Assembly: GCF_001428105.1 (NCBI RefSeq)
Contig: NZ_LMSJ01000024.1
Span: 1-64,000, forward strand
Length of the DNA: 64,000 bases
Direction of reading: 5' to 3'
DNA from: Paenibacillus sp. Soil766
GTDB taxonomy: Bacteria > Bacillota > Bacilli > Paenibacillales > NBRC-103111
The notes under the pieces were generated by a model, which was not told the origin of the DNA, made no database searches, and saw nothing but the letters and a program-made list of their open reading frames with translations. Position numbers and translations under genes: made by a program. This document shows positions 42,673-52,130 of the stretch, one piece after another; position 1 is the stretch's first letter, and every line of letters begins with the position of its first letter.

Positions 42673-43464
42673 ATGGATTTGACAACAGTATTAGGATTGC
42701 TATTAGGACTTGCAGGTTTAATTGGTGGGTACATGTGGGATGGCGGTCATATCAATTCATTGATCATCCCCAGCGCAATGCTCATCGTTTTCGGTGGAAC
42801 CTTCGGTGCAGTCGCCGTTAGTTTCCCAGGCTCTATTTTAGCCAAAATCCCTAGAGCACTGAGCATTGCCTTCACGCAAGTCAAAAGAGATCCTGCAACA
42901 ACCATTAATGAACTTGTCGATATGGCCTCTGTCGCTCGTAGAGAAGGCGTTCTTGCCCTAGAGCAGCGCGCTCAGGAGCACGAAAACCCGTTCCTGAAGG
43001 ACGGATTGCTCATGGTCGTAGACGGAACCGATCCCGAGTTGACCAGACAAATTCTTGAGCTTGAAATGGACGCCATCGAAAATCAGGTTAATAATATGTC
43101 GAAGGTTTTCGAAGCTGGAGGCGGATATGCACCAACCATGGGAATTATCGGTACGGTTATGGGACTTATTCACGTTCTCGGTAATCTAGAAGATCCTTCT
43201 TCCCTTGGCCCTGCTATTGCCGTTGCATTCACAGCTACTCTCTATGGTGTTATGAGCGCCAACTTGGTTTATTTACCCATCGCTAACAAAATCAAAGTCC
43301 GTGGTAAAGAAATGGTTAATGAAATGGAACTCATGCTAGAAGGCATCCTGGCCTTGCAAGCTGGTGAAAACCCACAATTGATTAAGAAAAAACTGAACTC
43401 CTTCCTCCATGATAAGTCGAAAAAAACCGTAGAGGAGGATGATGTGAATGGCGAGGCGCCGTAA
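42673..43464 (+). CDS. motA: Flagellar motor stator protein MotA
   Basis: 263 residues, four membrane helices, MotA/TolQ/ExbB family. The conserved helix 3-4 region GGYAPTMGIIGTVMGLIHVLGNL and the AVAFTATLYGVMSANLVYLPIANK block are present. MotA forms the ring around the MotB dimer and couples ion flow to flagellar rotation. The ATG at 42673 lies after AGGAGTGG; an in-frame ATG at 42631 has no ribosome site. Overlaps motB by 17 bases. Confidence 0.94.
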   Translation: MDLTTVLGLLLGLAGLIGGYMWDGGHINSLIIPSAMLIVFGGTFGAVAVSFPGSILAKIPRALSIAFTQVKRDPATTINELVDMASVARREGVLALEQRAQEHENPFLKDGLLMVVDGTDPELTRQILELEMDAIENQVNNMSKVFEAGGGYAPTMGIIGTVMGLIHVLGNLEDPSSLGPAIAVAFTATLYGVMSANLVYLPIANKIKVRGKEMVNEMELMLEGILALQAGENPQLIKKKLNSFLHDKSKKTVEEDDVNGEAP

Positions 43465-44269
43465 GAAGCAAGAAGAGCATGTTAACCATGAAAGATGGCT
43501 CATTACTTACGCCGACTTGATTACGCTGCTGCTCGTATTTTTCATTATTATGTATGCGATGAGTAAAGTGGATGTTCAAAAGTATGCCGTTTTGGCGCAA
43601 GCCTTAAACCTGCAATTCCAAAAAGCTGACTCCATCTTGGACAAGAACCATGGTATCAGCGGCACGCTGACCCCGAAGCAGGGTGATGCAGACAGCAAGG
43701 ATAAGGATTTAACGAATCAGAATCAGGATGATAAGAAAGAAGAGCATGACAAGACGAAGACTGAAGACAGCGAGAAAGAAAAGCGCGAGAAAGAGCTCCA
43801 GGATCTTCTGAAACAAGTACAAGCCTATATTAAGGATCAAAATTTAGAGGCGCAAGTGTCCGCAAGTGATACGGAGCGCGGAGTAGCGATTACGCTCAAT
43901 GACTTGTTCCTGTTCGATTTAGGAAAAGCTGATCTGAAGGCACCTTCCTTCCCCATTCTGCAAAAGCTGGCTTCGCTCTTCCCAACCTTGGAGAGTAAAG
44001 TTAGTATCGAAGGACATACGGACGATTTGCCCCTTGCACCAGGCTCTCCCTATAGGGATAACTGGGGACTATCTTTTGCTCGCTCTCTTTCTGTGCTTCG
44101 CTATTTCAGCGATACGGCTAATCTGGATGATCACAAATTCATCGCCACCGCCTATGCGGATACGATGCCCAAAGTGGCCAACTCGTCTGACGCGAATCGC
44201 AGTAAGAATCGCCGCGTGGAAATCATTGTCCTGCGGAACGATATTGCACCAACGACGCCAGTCCAATAA
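43448..44269 (+). CDS. motB: Flagellar motor stator protein MotB
   Basis: 273 residues. One membrane helix with the ion-binding Asp23 (YADLITLLLVFFIIMYAMS), a Lys/Glu/Asp-rich linker (about 75-125, longer and more charged than usual), and the OmpA-like peptidoglycan-binding domain (VSIEGHTDDLPLA, NRRVEIIVLRND). Whether it conducts H+ (MotB) or Na+ (MotS) cannot be decided from sequence alone. ATG at 43448 with AGGAGGATG upstream. Confidence 0.93.
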   Translation: MARRRKKQEEHVNHERWLITYADLITLLLVFFIIMYAMSKVDVQKYAVLAQALNLQFQKADSILDKNHGISGTLTPKQGDADSKDKDLTNQNQDDKKEEHDKTKTEDSEKEKREKELQDLLKQVQAYIKDQNLEAQVSASDTERGVAITLNDLFLFDLGKADLKAPSFPILQKLASLFPTLESKVSIEGHTDDLPLAPGSPYRDNWGLSFARSLSVLRYFSDTANLDDHKFIATAYADTMPKVANSSDANRSKNRRVEIIVLRNDIAPTTPVQ

Positions 44270-44286
44270 TTTGTTTGGACGTATTG

Positions 44287-44327
44287 AAGCCCTATTTCCA
44301 CTCTTGTGGAGGTAGGGCTTTGTTGTT
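44287..44327 (+). terminator. Terminator after motB
   Basis: AAGCCCTA pairs with TAGGGCTT, with an inner CCAC/GTGG stem; followed by TGTTGTTGTTTG. Confidence 0.85.
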
Positions 44328-44348
44328 GTTGTTTGCCGCCTACTCATG

Positions 44349-44400
44349 CAAAAAAGAGCCATCCTCGCCCGTAGATTTCACTACGCTGAGGACAACTCTT
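44349..44400 (-). terminator. Terminator after the MinJ-like gene
   Basis: Minus strand AAGAGTTGTCCTC pairs with GAGGATGGCTCTT with one internal mismatch pair and is followed by TTTTGCATG. Confidence 0.82.
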
Positions 44401-44401
44401 C

Positions 44402-45685
44402 TCACAATGACTTCGTCGAGTCATTCGGCAATAAACCCGTTAATTTGCTTCGCAAATAACTAAACAAGTGCATCGGACGCTGCTCCAAGAAGTACAGCAC
44501 ATCCTGATCTGGCGCCAGTAGAATGCCCAGTTGATGATGATCACCGGCAAAGATCCCCCGCTTCAGAAAGCGAACCTCCCCTTGGTCATTCAGAACTTCC
44601 AGGCGGCAGAAAGCGGAATTGAGTCCCATAGCCGCATGAAGATCCGTCTTCGTCTTGATCTTGTGCCCATTCACCTTGTGGATGATCTCCCCGATGCCAA
44701 TACCTAGCTCTTGAGCTGGGCTATTGGGAACAACTGAGAGCACCATAAGCCCTCGCTCCGAGTGGATGTAGAAGGGCGTCTGCTTCGCTTCTACCCATTG
44801 GTTGTAGAGCAGCAACCCTTCGTGAAGGGCAATGCTAAGGATCGCGGCAAGGAGCACCAGTGGCGTCCAGTAGTAAGCAGCAACGGCAGCGCCTAACAGA
44901 ACAAGCCCGTACAAGTAGAGCAGCTTAGCGCTAAAGCGTGCCTGTTTCTTCGGCAGCTTCGAAATCGTCAACTCCGTGAAGCCGATCATCGCGGGGAATG
45001 CGAGCATCGTCCAGCCTGCGCTCAAGTTAGAGGCGAACAACGTTTGCCACGGCAAGCCCAGTTCACTGCCTCCAGCCATCGGCACTAGGAGAAACAGAGG
45101 AACTGGCCAAAAGCCCTGCAGCTGCTGTGCCCCAATCATTTGCCCGCGCTTGCCTTCCAAGAACAGCGGTGTCGCCATTCGCGCACCTTGGAAACTAACG
45201 AGTACCCCTTCCAAGAGATGAAGCACACCTACAATGACTAGCAGCGATGGGATATCTGCGCTTGCGATAGTGTCGAGAATCGTATACGACTCGCTTAGTT
45301 GCTCCGCATTTGGAAACCAAGAGAAGATCACTTGAGCAATTCCTAGAATCCCTACTGCATAAGCCAAACATAGGAATCGTATGCGGAATATCATCAGAAC
45401 AACGGTAATGATCCAGAGCATAATCACGACATTCAGTTGTATGTTGACTCCGACGAAAAGGAGCACAATGGAGGCACCCAACCCGCCTAACCAGCCCCAC
45501 AGCACCACGCGCCACGTTTCGTTCAACAAGGAATGAAGCCGCGTGTGAAACAGCTTGCGTTCTAATTGGATTTGCTTTCTGTAATGCAACACAATAAAAA
45601 TGATACCTATATAGTAGAAAGGATTCGTAAACAACTGCCCCACAGCAAGCAGCATTCTGTCCAATAATTGAAACCACACATCCAT
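44402..45685 (-). CDS. PDZ-domain membrane protein, MinJ-like
   Basis: 427 residues: about eight hydrophobic segments in the first 290 residues, then a PDZ domain (GLMVLSVVPNSPAQELGIGIGEIIHKVNGHKI). B. subtilis MinJ, which links DivIVA to MinD in division-site placement, has the same plan and lies next to ctpB, as here. Sequence similarity cannot be measured by eye, so the name is a context-based proposal. ATG at 45685 after AAGGAGCC. Its gene is separated from ctpB by a terminator. Confidence 0.75.
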   Translation of the reverse strand: MDVWFQLLDRMLLAVGQLFTNPFYYIGIIFIVLHYRKQIQLERKLFHTRLHSLLNETWRVVLWGWLGGLGASIVLLFVGVNIQLNVVIMLWIITVVLMIFRIRFLCLAYAVGILGIAQVIFSWFPNAEQLSESYTILDTIASADIPSLLVIVGVLHLLEGVLVSFQGARMATPLFLEGKRGQMIGAQQLQGFWPVPLFLLVPMAGGSELGLPWQTLFASNLSAGWTMLAFPAMIGFTELTISKLPKKQARFSAKLLYLYGLVLLGAAVAAYYWTPLVLLAAILSIALHEGLLLYNQWVEAKQTPFYIHSERGLMVLSVVPNSPAQELGIGIGEIIHKVNGHKIKTKTDLHAAMGLNSAFCRLEVLNDQGEVRFLKRGIFAGDHHQLGILLAPDQDVLYFLEQRPMHLFSYLRSKLTGLLPNDSTKSL

Positions 45686-45701
45686 ACGAATCTAGGCTCC
45701 T

Positions 45702-45740
45702 TGAAAAAGAAATAGGAAGGCCGCCTAAGCAACCTTCCTA
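45702..45740 (-). terminator. Terminator after ctpB
   Basis: Minus strand TAGGAAGG pairs with CCTTCCTA over 12 bases, followed by TTTCTTTTTC. Confidence 0.8.
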
Positions 45741-45804
45741 CTCTATTTCGACTGTTAAAGCGTATTTCCTGCCGCGCTACACAATTTCCATTAACTAACG
45801 GTCA

Positions 45805-47268
45805 TTATTTCCCAAGCTGCTTCTGAATTTGAAAGACAGCTGCTTTCAATTGCGAGTCATTCTTCGGATCACGAATCTGCGCTAGAATCGCTTTTTCGAT
45901 TTTGGCAGCTGTGTCCGCATCAACCTCGCCAGTCACCGGCAAATCATTCGTCCGTTGGAACGCTTTGACAGCCAAAGCTGTCTTTTCGCTGAAATATCCA
46001 TCCGTACGCTCCGGATTGAAACCAATACCAGCAAGCATCAACTGCAAATTTTTCACATCATCGCTGTTGTTGTCTAGTTTCAACACATCTTTCTTCGTCA
46101 GAGGAGCTGCTTTGAAATAGGCTGGTTGCTCAATCGGGATATCCGGCGTAATGCCTTTTTTGTGAATCCAGTTCCCATTTGGCGTTAACCATTTGTAGAC
46201 AGTCATCTTAATGTTGCTGCCATCGCCCATTTCCTTCTCAAACGTCACTTGAACCGTTCCTTTGCCATAGGACGTTTCACCAACAATCTTACTACCTACC
46301 GCTTCTTGGAATGCACCTGCAAGGATCTCCGATGCGCTGGCACTTCCTTTATTAATCAACACCGTAACTGGATAATTCTTACCTTTACCTGTAGAAGGTG
46401 TTGGCTCACGTTTACCGTCCCGATTCTCCACTTGGAGAATGGAAGCCCCACTCTTCACGAATGGATTCACGATATCAACAACAACATTCAGTAGACCGCC
46501 TGGATCATTACGAACATCGATGACGAGTCCCTTCATCCCTTTGGCTTCTAAGTTTTTCAACTCTTCAGCAAAACGAACGGCCGTGTTCGAGGAGAACTGA
46601 CGAATCTCGATTTTACCAATCTGATCTTGCATCATTTCGCCATAGACCGTTTCAACGTCAATATTGTCTCGAACCACGATAACTTGAACCGGATCTCCTG
46701 TTCCTTGGCGGAGTAAATCCAGCTTAGCTTGCGTGCCCTTCGGTCCGCGGATTTTCATGACGGCTTGATTCAAGGTAAGCCCGTCCAACTTGTCACCATT
46801 CACAGACAGGACGACATCTTTGGATTGAATGCCTGCTCTCTCGGCAGGTGAACCTTTAATCGGTGATACAATGACGAATTTACCATCCTCTAGCGATACC
46901 TCAGCGCCGATGCCTTGGAACGAAGACGTAATACTCTCATCGAATTGCTTCGCTTCCTTCTGATCCATATAAACGGAAAAAGGATCTTCCAATGATTCCA
47001 ACATCCCGTTAATCGCACCGTTAACCAGTTGATCATGATCAGGCTGTTTCAAATATTTGCTTTCGATTAGCTGAAATGTTGTTGCGATCTTGCTTAAATC
47101 CTTGCTCGAAAGACCAGACGAAGCTGAAACAGAGGTAGCTGAACCTCCGGTTGATTGCTCCTTCTGCCCCCAAGTAAAGGAGGGATCAACAATCGTTAAT
47201 GTGACAATACTGCTTGCAAACATAGCTAACAGAACAAATACAATGACCGTACGACCTTTGAATTGCAA
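45805..47268 (-). CDS. ctpB: Carboxy-terminal processing protease, S41 family (CtpB-like)
   Basis: 487 residues. N-terminal membrane anchor, PDZ domain (about 110-200), S41 protease core with the Ser/Lys pair: serine in NKGSASASE (S311 by spacing) and Lys336 in SYGKGTVQ; then a C-terminal peptidoglycan-binding domain (DDVKNLQLMLAGIGF ... AVKAFQRTNDLPVTG). B. subtilis CtpB cleaves SpoIVFA during sporulation. The start is TTG at 47268, with GGTGGTG somewhat far upstream (12 bases), so the exact start is uncertain. Confidence 0.9.
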   Translation of the reverse strand: MQFKGRTVIVFVLLAMFASSIVTLTIVDPSFTWGQKEQSTGGSATSVSASSGLSSKDLSKIATTFQLIESKYLKQPDHDQLVNGAINGMLESLEDPFSVYMDQKEAKQFDESITSSFQGIGAEVSLEDGKFVIVSPIKGSPAERAGIQSKDVVLSVNGDKLDGLTLNQAVMKIRGPKGTQAKLDLLRQGTGDPVQVIVVRDNIDVETVYGEMMQDQIGKIEIRQFSSNTAVRFAEELKNLEAKGMKGLVIDVRNDPGGLLNVVVDIVNPFVKSGASILQVENRDGKREPTPSTGKGKNYPVTVLINKGSASASEILAGAFQEAVGSKIVGETSYGKGTVQVTFEKEMGDGSNIKMTVYKWLTPNGNWIHKKGITPDIPIEQPAYFKAAPLTKKDVLKLDNNSDDVKNLQLMLAGIGFNPERTDGYFSEKTALAVKAFQRTNDLPVTGEVDADTAAKIEKAILAQIRDPKNDSQLKAAVFQIQKQLGK

Positions 47269-47376
47269 AACGCGTTACACCACCTTTGTACTCAAACCAT
47301 ATTTGAGTTGGACTGTTACTAGTATATGACAAGCCCTTCCTCTTTTATGAGAAAACTTCTAACGAGTTCTTATTTC

Positions 47377-48570
47377 CTATCGAAGGTACGGTTTTGGATC
47401 TCTTGGTACTTCATTCAATCTTACTTCAAAATGCAAATGATTGCCTGTTGATTGTCCTGTAGAGCCCACGCCAGCAATTTTCTGACCGCGCTTCACAACG
47501 TCGCCTACTTTCACATAAATCCCATCGTTCATAATATGGCCATATAACGTCCACAGACCATTCCCATGATCGATAATGACGCAATTCCCATAGCCATTCA
47601 TCCATGAAGCATAAATAATAGAACCATTCTCGGCAGCGAGGATTGGCGTACCTTTCGCTGTACCTAAATCAATCCCTTTATGGTTCTCTGCACGCCCTGT
47701 AACGGGATTAATCCGCGCAATGAAGTCAGATGTTAGTGGCGCTTGGGAAGCCAAAGGATACCCTAGCTTACCACCCGAATAAGTGAACGGTGATTTCGCT
47801 TTCTGTGCTGCCCGCTTCTTCGCTTGCAAATCTGCCTCTTGCTTCGCCAGTTGTGTGATCATTCTGTCGCTTTCTTCCGAAATTTCCTCGAGCTCTCGCT
47901 CCTGCTTGGAAAGGGAAGCAATCTTCACTTCTTTCGCTTTTTCCTTCGCTTGCAGATCATCACGCAGTGCATCCGCTTCCGCGTAAAGCCCTTTCACGTT
48001 CTCAAGCTGCTTCTCGGTATCTGCCTTCTTCTGCATAACGGTTTCTTTGTCTTTCATATTCGACTCTAGTATTTCTTTATCTTGATTGACGATAGATTTC
48101 AATGCTTCGACTCGATTCAGGAAATCCGAGAAGCTCGTTGCGCTCAGCACTACGTCCATATAAGAAACGAAACCGTTCATATACATCAAGCGAACGCGTG
48201 ATTTCAGCATATTATCGCGGCTCTCAACACGAGCCTCTGCTTCATCCAATTGCTTAGCGCTCTCTTCCAGGGCGTCCGACACTTGATCAATTTGTTCATT
48301 GAGCTGTGTTAGCTTTTTGCTCGCCTCGTTCACCTGGTTGACAAGGGCATTCATATCCTTCGTAGTTTGGTCCTTCTCATTCTGAACTTTCGTGATTTGA
48401 TTTTGAGCGCTATTGGCCTTCTGTTGCGCTTCCGCCTTCTGCTTCTTAAGCTGCGTCAACTGCTGGTCGATCTTGTCCGTTGCCGAAGCGGCATAACTAG
48501 CTGCATGAGGTATAGTAAGCGATATCGCCATACCTAATGTCAAAACGACAGGTAGAATCTTCTTCTTCAA
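47377..48570 (-). CDS. Secreted murein hydrolase/activator with coiled coil and M23 (LytM) domain
   Basis: 397 residues. Signal peptide (KKKILPVVLTLGMAISLTIPHAASYA), a long coiled coil (about 30-245) rich in Lys/Glu/Gln, and a C-terminal M23 domain with the zinc motifs HKGIDLG and HLHFEVR plus GLWTLYGH; all metal ligands are present, so it may be an active endopeptidase. This is the EnvC/PcsB-type layout: such proteins are activated by the FtsEX complex through the coiled coil, and ftsE-ftsX lie directly upstream. Start TTG at 48570 with GGGGAGG 8 bases before; the longer frame crosses the ftsX terminator. Confidence 0.9.
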   Translation of the reverse strand: MKKKILPVVLTLGMAISLTIPHAASYAASATDKIDQQLTQLKKQKAEAQQKANSAQNQITKVQNEKDQTTKDMNALVNQVNEASKKLTQLNEQIDQVSDALEESAKQLDEAEARVESRDNMLKSRVRLMYMNGFVSYMDVVLSATSFSDFLNRVEALKSIVNQDKEILESNMKDKETVMQKKADTEKQLENVKGLYAEADALRDDLQAKEKAKEVKIASLSKQERELEEISEESDRMITQLAKQEADLQAKKRAAQKAKSPFTYSGGKLGYPLASQAPLTSDFIARINPVTGRAENHKGIDLGTAKGTPILAAENGSIIYASWMNGYGNCVIIDHGNGLWTLYGHIMNDGIYVKVGDVVKRGQKIAGVGSTGQSTGNHLHFEVRLNEVPRDPKPYLR

Positions 48571-48684
48571 GCACGTAGCCTCCCCATTTTCAAGCGATTG
48601 ATGCCCCATGTATGGTTTGAATCTCTTACGTTCTGTCTCTAGAAATCTATGAATCTTTGAAAATAAAAAAATAGCGTAGAAGCA

Positions 48685-48766
48685 CAAAAATAAAGCCTTT
48701 ATAACCGGCTTTCAGAACGAATGGGCTTCAAGGAGTCTCCTCGTTACCAAAGTCCGGTTATAAAGG
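48685..48766 (-). terminator. Long-looped terminator after ftsX
   Basis: A 13-bp perfect stem, CCTTTATAACCGG / CCGGTTATAAAGG, encloses 45 bases and is followed on the minus strand by TTTATTTTTG. The downstream hydrolase gene could be expressed by read-through or its own promoter. Confidence 0.8.
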
Positions 48767-48772
48767 TTTCCG

Positions 48773-49690
48773 CTACACGCGGAGGAACTTTCTTACGGAG
48801 ATGAGGGAACCCCATACCCCAATCACAATGCCTAAGCCAATAAGAAGCACAGTCAACGTTGGTGCAATATCTTCAAATGGTGTTAATTGAATCATCAATA
48901 AATTCAAATTCAAGGAGCTCAAGTTGAGCAATTTCCAATAACCAGCAAGAATAATGGCGGTAGGGATTGCAGAACCAATGAAGCCGAGCAGCGCACCTTC
49001 AATGAAAAACGGCCAACGAATAAAAGAGTTCGTTGCACCCACGAGCTTCATAATTGAAATCTCACGTTTTCTTGCCAAAATCGTTACTTTGATCGTATTC
49101 GCAATCAGAAATACTGCTGTAAAGGAAAGCAACACAACGATACCAATGCCAATCCAACGTGCAATCTTCGTCACTTTAAATAACGCTTCTACGGTTCCTT
49201 TACCGTAGTTTACTTTGTATATAGGCTTAGGATCCTTGCCAACGTTAAGCGCTGAGATCTGGTCGGCCACAACCGCCACATTCCGCGGATCATCCACTTC
49301 GATCGTAAATGCGTCATTCAGCGGATTGTTATCCCCCTCAAAGCCATCTAGGAGCGCTTTCCCGCTATCCCCTAACTTTTCGCGCAAGTAGACAAGTCCT
49401 TCTTCTTTCGAAACAAATTTAATCGTCTTCACTTCAGGAATCGCCTTGATTTGTGTTTCGAGCGCTGTAATTTGATCCTGAGCGGTGTTTACCTCCAGGT
49501 ACACATTGATCTCAACTTGTTGCTCAATTTGCGTAGCAACATCATTCACATTTAAGGTAATGAGTACGAAAATACCAAGAATAAATAGGGAAATCGCGAT
49601 GGAGCTAATCGACGCGAACGTCATCCAACCATTTCGCACGACATTTTTCGTACCTTCTCGCAGATGTCGAGAAGCTGTACTAATCTTCAT
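48773..49690 (-). CDS. ftsX: Cell division ABC transporter permease FtsX
   Basis: 305 residues, four membrane helices with a large extracellular loop after the first (VEINVYLEVNTAQDQ ... EFVSKEEGLVYLREKLG). FtsX with FtsE forms a mechanotransmitter that activates cell-wall hydrolases outside. The C-terminal FtsX domain has LARKREISIMKLVGATNSFIRWPF. The ATG at 49690 is 9 bases from GGGGGG; another ATG at 49696 is too near. Overlaps the ftsE stop by 11 bases. Confidence 0.94.
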   Translation of the reverse strand: MKISTASRHLREGTKNVVRNGWMTFASISSIAISLFILGIFVLITLNVNDVATQIEQQVEINVYLEVNTAQDQITALETQIKAIPEVKTIKFVSKEEGLVYLREKLGDSGKALLDGFEGDNNPLNDAFTIEVDDPRNVAVVADQISALNVGKDPKPIYKVNYGKGTVEALFKVTKIARWIGIGIVVLLSFTAVFLIANTIKVTILARKREISIMKLVGATNSFIRWPFFIEGALLGFIGSAIPTAIILAGYWKLLNLSSLNLNLLMIQLTPFEDIAPTLTVLLIGLGIVIGVWGSLISVRKFLRV

Positions 49691-50366
49691 AGCCATATTC
49701 CCCCCGGATTTGATCGCGAGCAATAAGGCCATTCTCAATCGCAATCACGCGCTTACGCATCGTATTTACGATTTCTTTGTTGTGTGTAGCCATGACAATA
49801 GTAGTACCGCGGAAATTAATTTCCTCCATCAACTTCATAATGCCCCATGATGTTTCAGGGTCCAAATTTCCTGTCGGTTCATCCGCGATAATGACGGAAG
49901 GGCTGTTTATTATTGCCCGGGCAATAGCAACACGCTGCTGTTCGCCCCCAGATAACTGCGATGGGAGAGAGTTTGCCTTGTCCTTCAACTTCACGAGCTC
50001 AAGAACTTCCATGGTGCGTTTCTTGATTTGCTTCTTAGGAGCCTCAATCACTTCCATGGCGAAAGCTATATTTTCAAAAATCGATAATTTCGGAAGTAAG
50101 CGATAGTCTTGGAAAATCACGCCGATATTTCGACGAACATAAGGAATTTTGCGTTGTTTTAGTTTCTCTAAGTTAAATCCATTAACGAAAATTTGACCTT
50201 TCGTTGGTCTTTCTTCTCTATACATCAACTTCATGAAAGTAGATTTACCTGCGCCTGAAGGTCCAACCACATAGACGAACTCATTGCGGTCCACTTTTAC
50301 ATTAATACCTCTTAATGCATGGGTCCCGTTGGCGTATGTTTTCCATACGTCCTGCATTTCGATCAC
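49680..50366 (-). CDS. ftsE: Cell division ATP-binding protein FtsE
   Basis: 228 residues. Walker A GPSGAGKST, signature LSGGEQQRVAIARA, Walker B VIIADEPTGNLDP, switch His in VMATHNKE. It energises FtsX; downstream hydrolase is the probable output. GTG start at 50366, with AGGATGTG upstream. It diverges from the VanW gene; a TATAAT on the minus strand near 50470 is a possible -10. Confidence 0.96.
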   Translation of the reverse strand: MIEMQDVWKTYANGTHALRGINVKVDRNEFVYVVGPSGAGKSTFMKLMYREERPTKGQIFVNGFNLEKLKQRKIPYVRRNIGVIFQDYRLLPKLSIFENIAFAMEVIEAPKKQIKKRTMEVLELVKLKDKANSLPSQLSGGEQQRVAIARAIINSPSVIIADEPTGNLDPETSWGIMKLMEEINFRGTTIVMATHNKEIVNTMRKRVIAIENGLIARDQIRGEYGYED

Positions 50367-50583
50367 AATATCACATCCTAATTATATAGATAGCCTATAT
50401 CAATTCGACACAAAAGGTGAAAATCCTTCTAAAAACACTTTGAAATTCATGGGGAATACCGTCATTATACCATGCATTGTACATATTTTAGCCGATTCAG
50501 GAATCTGTACTAAATTGGCATCGAGATTGATACATATAGAGAGACAGGCCGTATCACATTCGTATGTAAAGGAGTGTCTCTTC

Positions 50584-52017
50584 ATGACACGCTCATTCAG
50601 AAACCCCATCCTCTATTTCTCGGTCGCTCTTGGTTTGTTCGTCACGTGCGGCACCGCACTCTACATATATGGATCTCAATCTACCTTCTCCGGGAATGTC
50701 ACGATTGCTGGCTGGCGTGTGGGCGGAATGTCCTATGCGTCATTTCAGTTAGAATCCGAACAGCGCTTGAAACGACTAGCCGCGTTCCCTGTCCTTTTGC
50801 ATACATCCTATCCTGAAATTACAGCCAAAGAATTGTCCCTTGGACAACTAGGTATTCGTTATGACAAGAGCCTCCTTACACAATCTCTCAAGCAATTAAC
50901 TAGTGGATCTCCCTTCGAACGCGCAAAAGCCCGTTGGACCTTGCGAGATGCAAATATCCCTTTGAATGTCTCAGTGGATTCCGCTGCGCTTACGGCCACC
51001 GTCAAGGAAACTTGGAAAGAGCTATATACGAAACAGCCTGTTGCCGCCAAGCGTATCCTCCAATCACAAGATCAGGTTGCTTACGAACCCGAGCGAAATG
51101 TGCTGCGCATTGATACCGAGCACTTGCAAGAAGAGCTGCAAAGCATCGCTCCTAGCTTAGGTACTCTAACGCATACCGCACCACTAGGGCTCTCATTACC
51201 CGTGTACGAGATGAGCCCCTCTGTCACAATGGCATCCTTGAAGCAGCAAGGTATCGATGGCAAAATTTCCGAATTCACGACCTCGTTCCCCCAATCAGGC
51301 GAAGGACGCGTTCATAATATACGTGCAACTGCTACATCCATTCAGGATTACTTGATGGCACCTGGCGACACCTTTGATTACAGTAAAATTATTACACAGA
51401 CAGAAGCCAAATTTGGTTACAAGGAGGCTCCTGTTATTCTCAATGGGGTTCTCGTTCCTGGTATCGGCGGTGGCATATGTCAAGTATCTACAACGCTCTA
51501 TAATGCCGTCTTGCGCAGCGGTCTTGAAATCGTAGAACGACGTAATCACTCTCTCCCGGTTAGTTACGTCCCTCTTGGGCAAGATGCCACATTCGCAAGC
51601 GGCTATATTAATTTCAAATTTCGTAACAATACCCCTAGCTACGTCTGGATTCGTACCATAACGACTGATTCAGCGGTTACCGTGAAACTTTTTGGGCATC
51701 AAACGCCTGCTATTACCTATGACATTGCGTCTAAGATCGTAGAAACGATTCAACCTCCGATTAAATATGTGAACAATCCGAGCTTGCGTCCAGGGTTAGA
51801 ACGCCCTATCAGCACAGGAAAGGTCGGTTACAAGGTTGAGACCTATCGAACCAAACGAGAAAACGGCACAATCGTCAGTACAGAGTTAATCTCGAAAGAT
51901 CAGTATTCACCAGTACCTACAGTGGTCGCGGCCAATCGTAAAGATCTCCAAACAGAAGACTCTGCACCAAAGCAACCCATGGTGGAAGATGGCGTGAGTA
52001 CGCTCGCTGTCCAATGA
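50584..52017 (+). CDS. VanW family protein with peptidoglycan-binding-type domain
   Basis: 477 residues. An N-terminal membrane anchor (ILYFSVALGLFVTCGTALYIYG), a region of the type found before VanW domains (peptidoglycan-binding PG_binding_4-like repeats, residues 60-240), then the VanW domain (FDYSKIITQTEAKFGYKEAPVI, PGIGGGICQVSTTLYNAVL, ERRNHSLPVSYVPLGQDA). A G5-like segment is near the C-terminus. VanW proteins occur in some vancomycin gene clusters but are widespread without them; exact function is unknown. The ATG at 50584 has AAGGAGTG upstream; a far longer open frame to 50284 runs over the ftsE promoter region and is not used. Confidence 0.88.
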   Translation: MTRSFRNPILYFSVALGLFVTCGTALYIYGSQSTFSGNVTIAGWRVGGMSYASFQLESEQRLKRLAAFPVLLHTSYPEITAKELSLGQLGIRYDKSLLTQSLKQLTSGSPFERAKARWTLRDANIPLNVSVDSAALTATVKETWKELYTKQPVAAKRILQSQDQVAYEPERNVLRIDTEHLQEELQSIAPSLGTLTHTAPLGLSLPVYEMSPSVTMASLKQQGIDGKISEFTTSFPQSGEGRVHNIRATATSIQDYLMAPGDTFDYSKIITQTEAKFGYKEAPVILNGVLVPGIGGGICQVSTTLYNAVLRSGLEIVERRNHSLPVSYVPLGQDATFASGYINFKFRNNTPSYVWIRTITTDSAVTVKLFGHQTPAITYDIASKIVETIQPPIKYVNNPSLRPGLERPISTGKVGYKVETYRTKRENGTIVSTELISKDQYSPVPTVVAANRKDLQTEDSAPKQPMVEDGVSTLAVQ

Positions 52018-52130
52018 TACACAATAATTGTGATGAAATCATGAAGGTCATGTGACTGTAGTTACTACGTCATTATGACTTTTTTCTTTTATGATAAGAC
52101 TATAGAAAGAGTATTGAAGGAGGCATAACG

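Noticed and set aside
50284..50583. N-terminal 100-codon extension of the VanW gene
   Set aside because: It would start inside ftsE on the opposite strand and lacks a ribosome site; a normal signal anchor begins at 50584.
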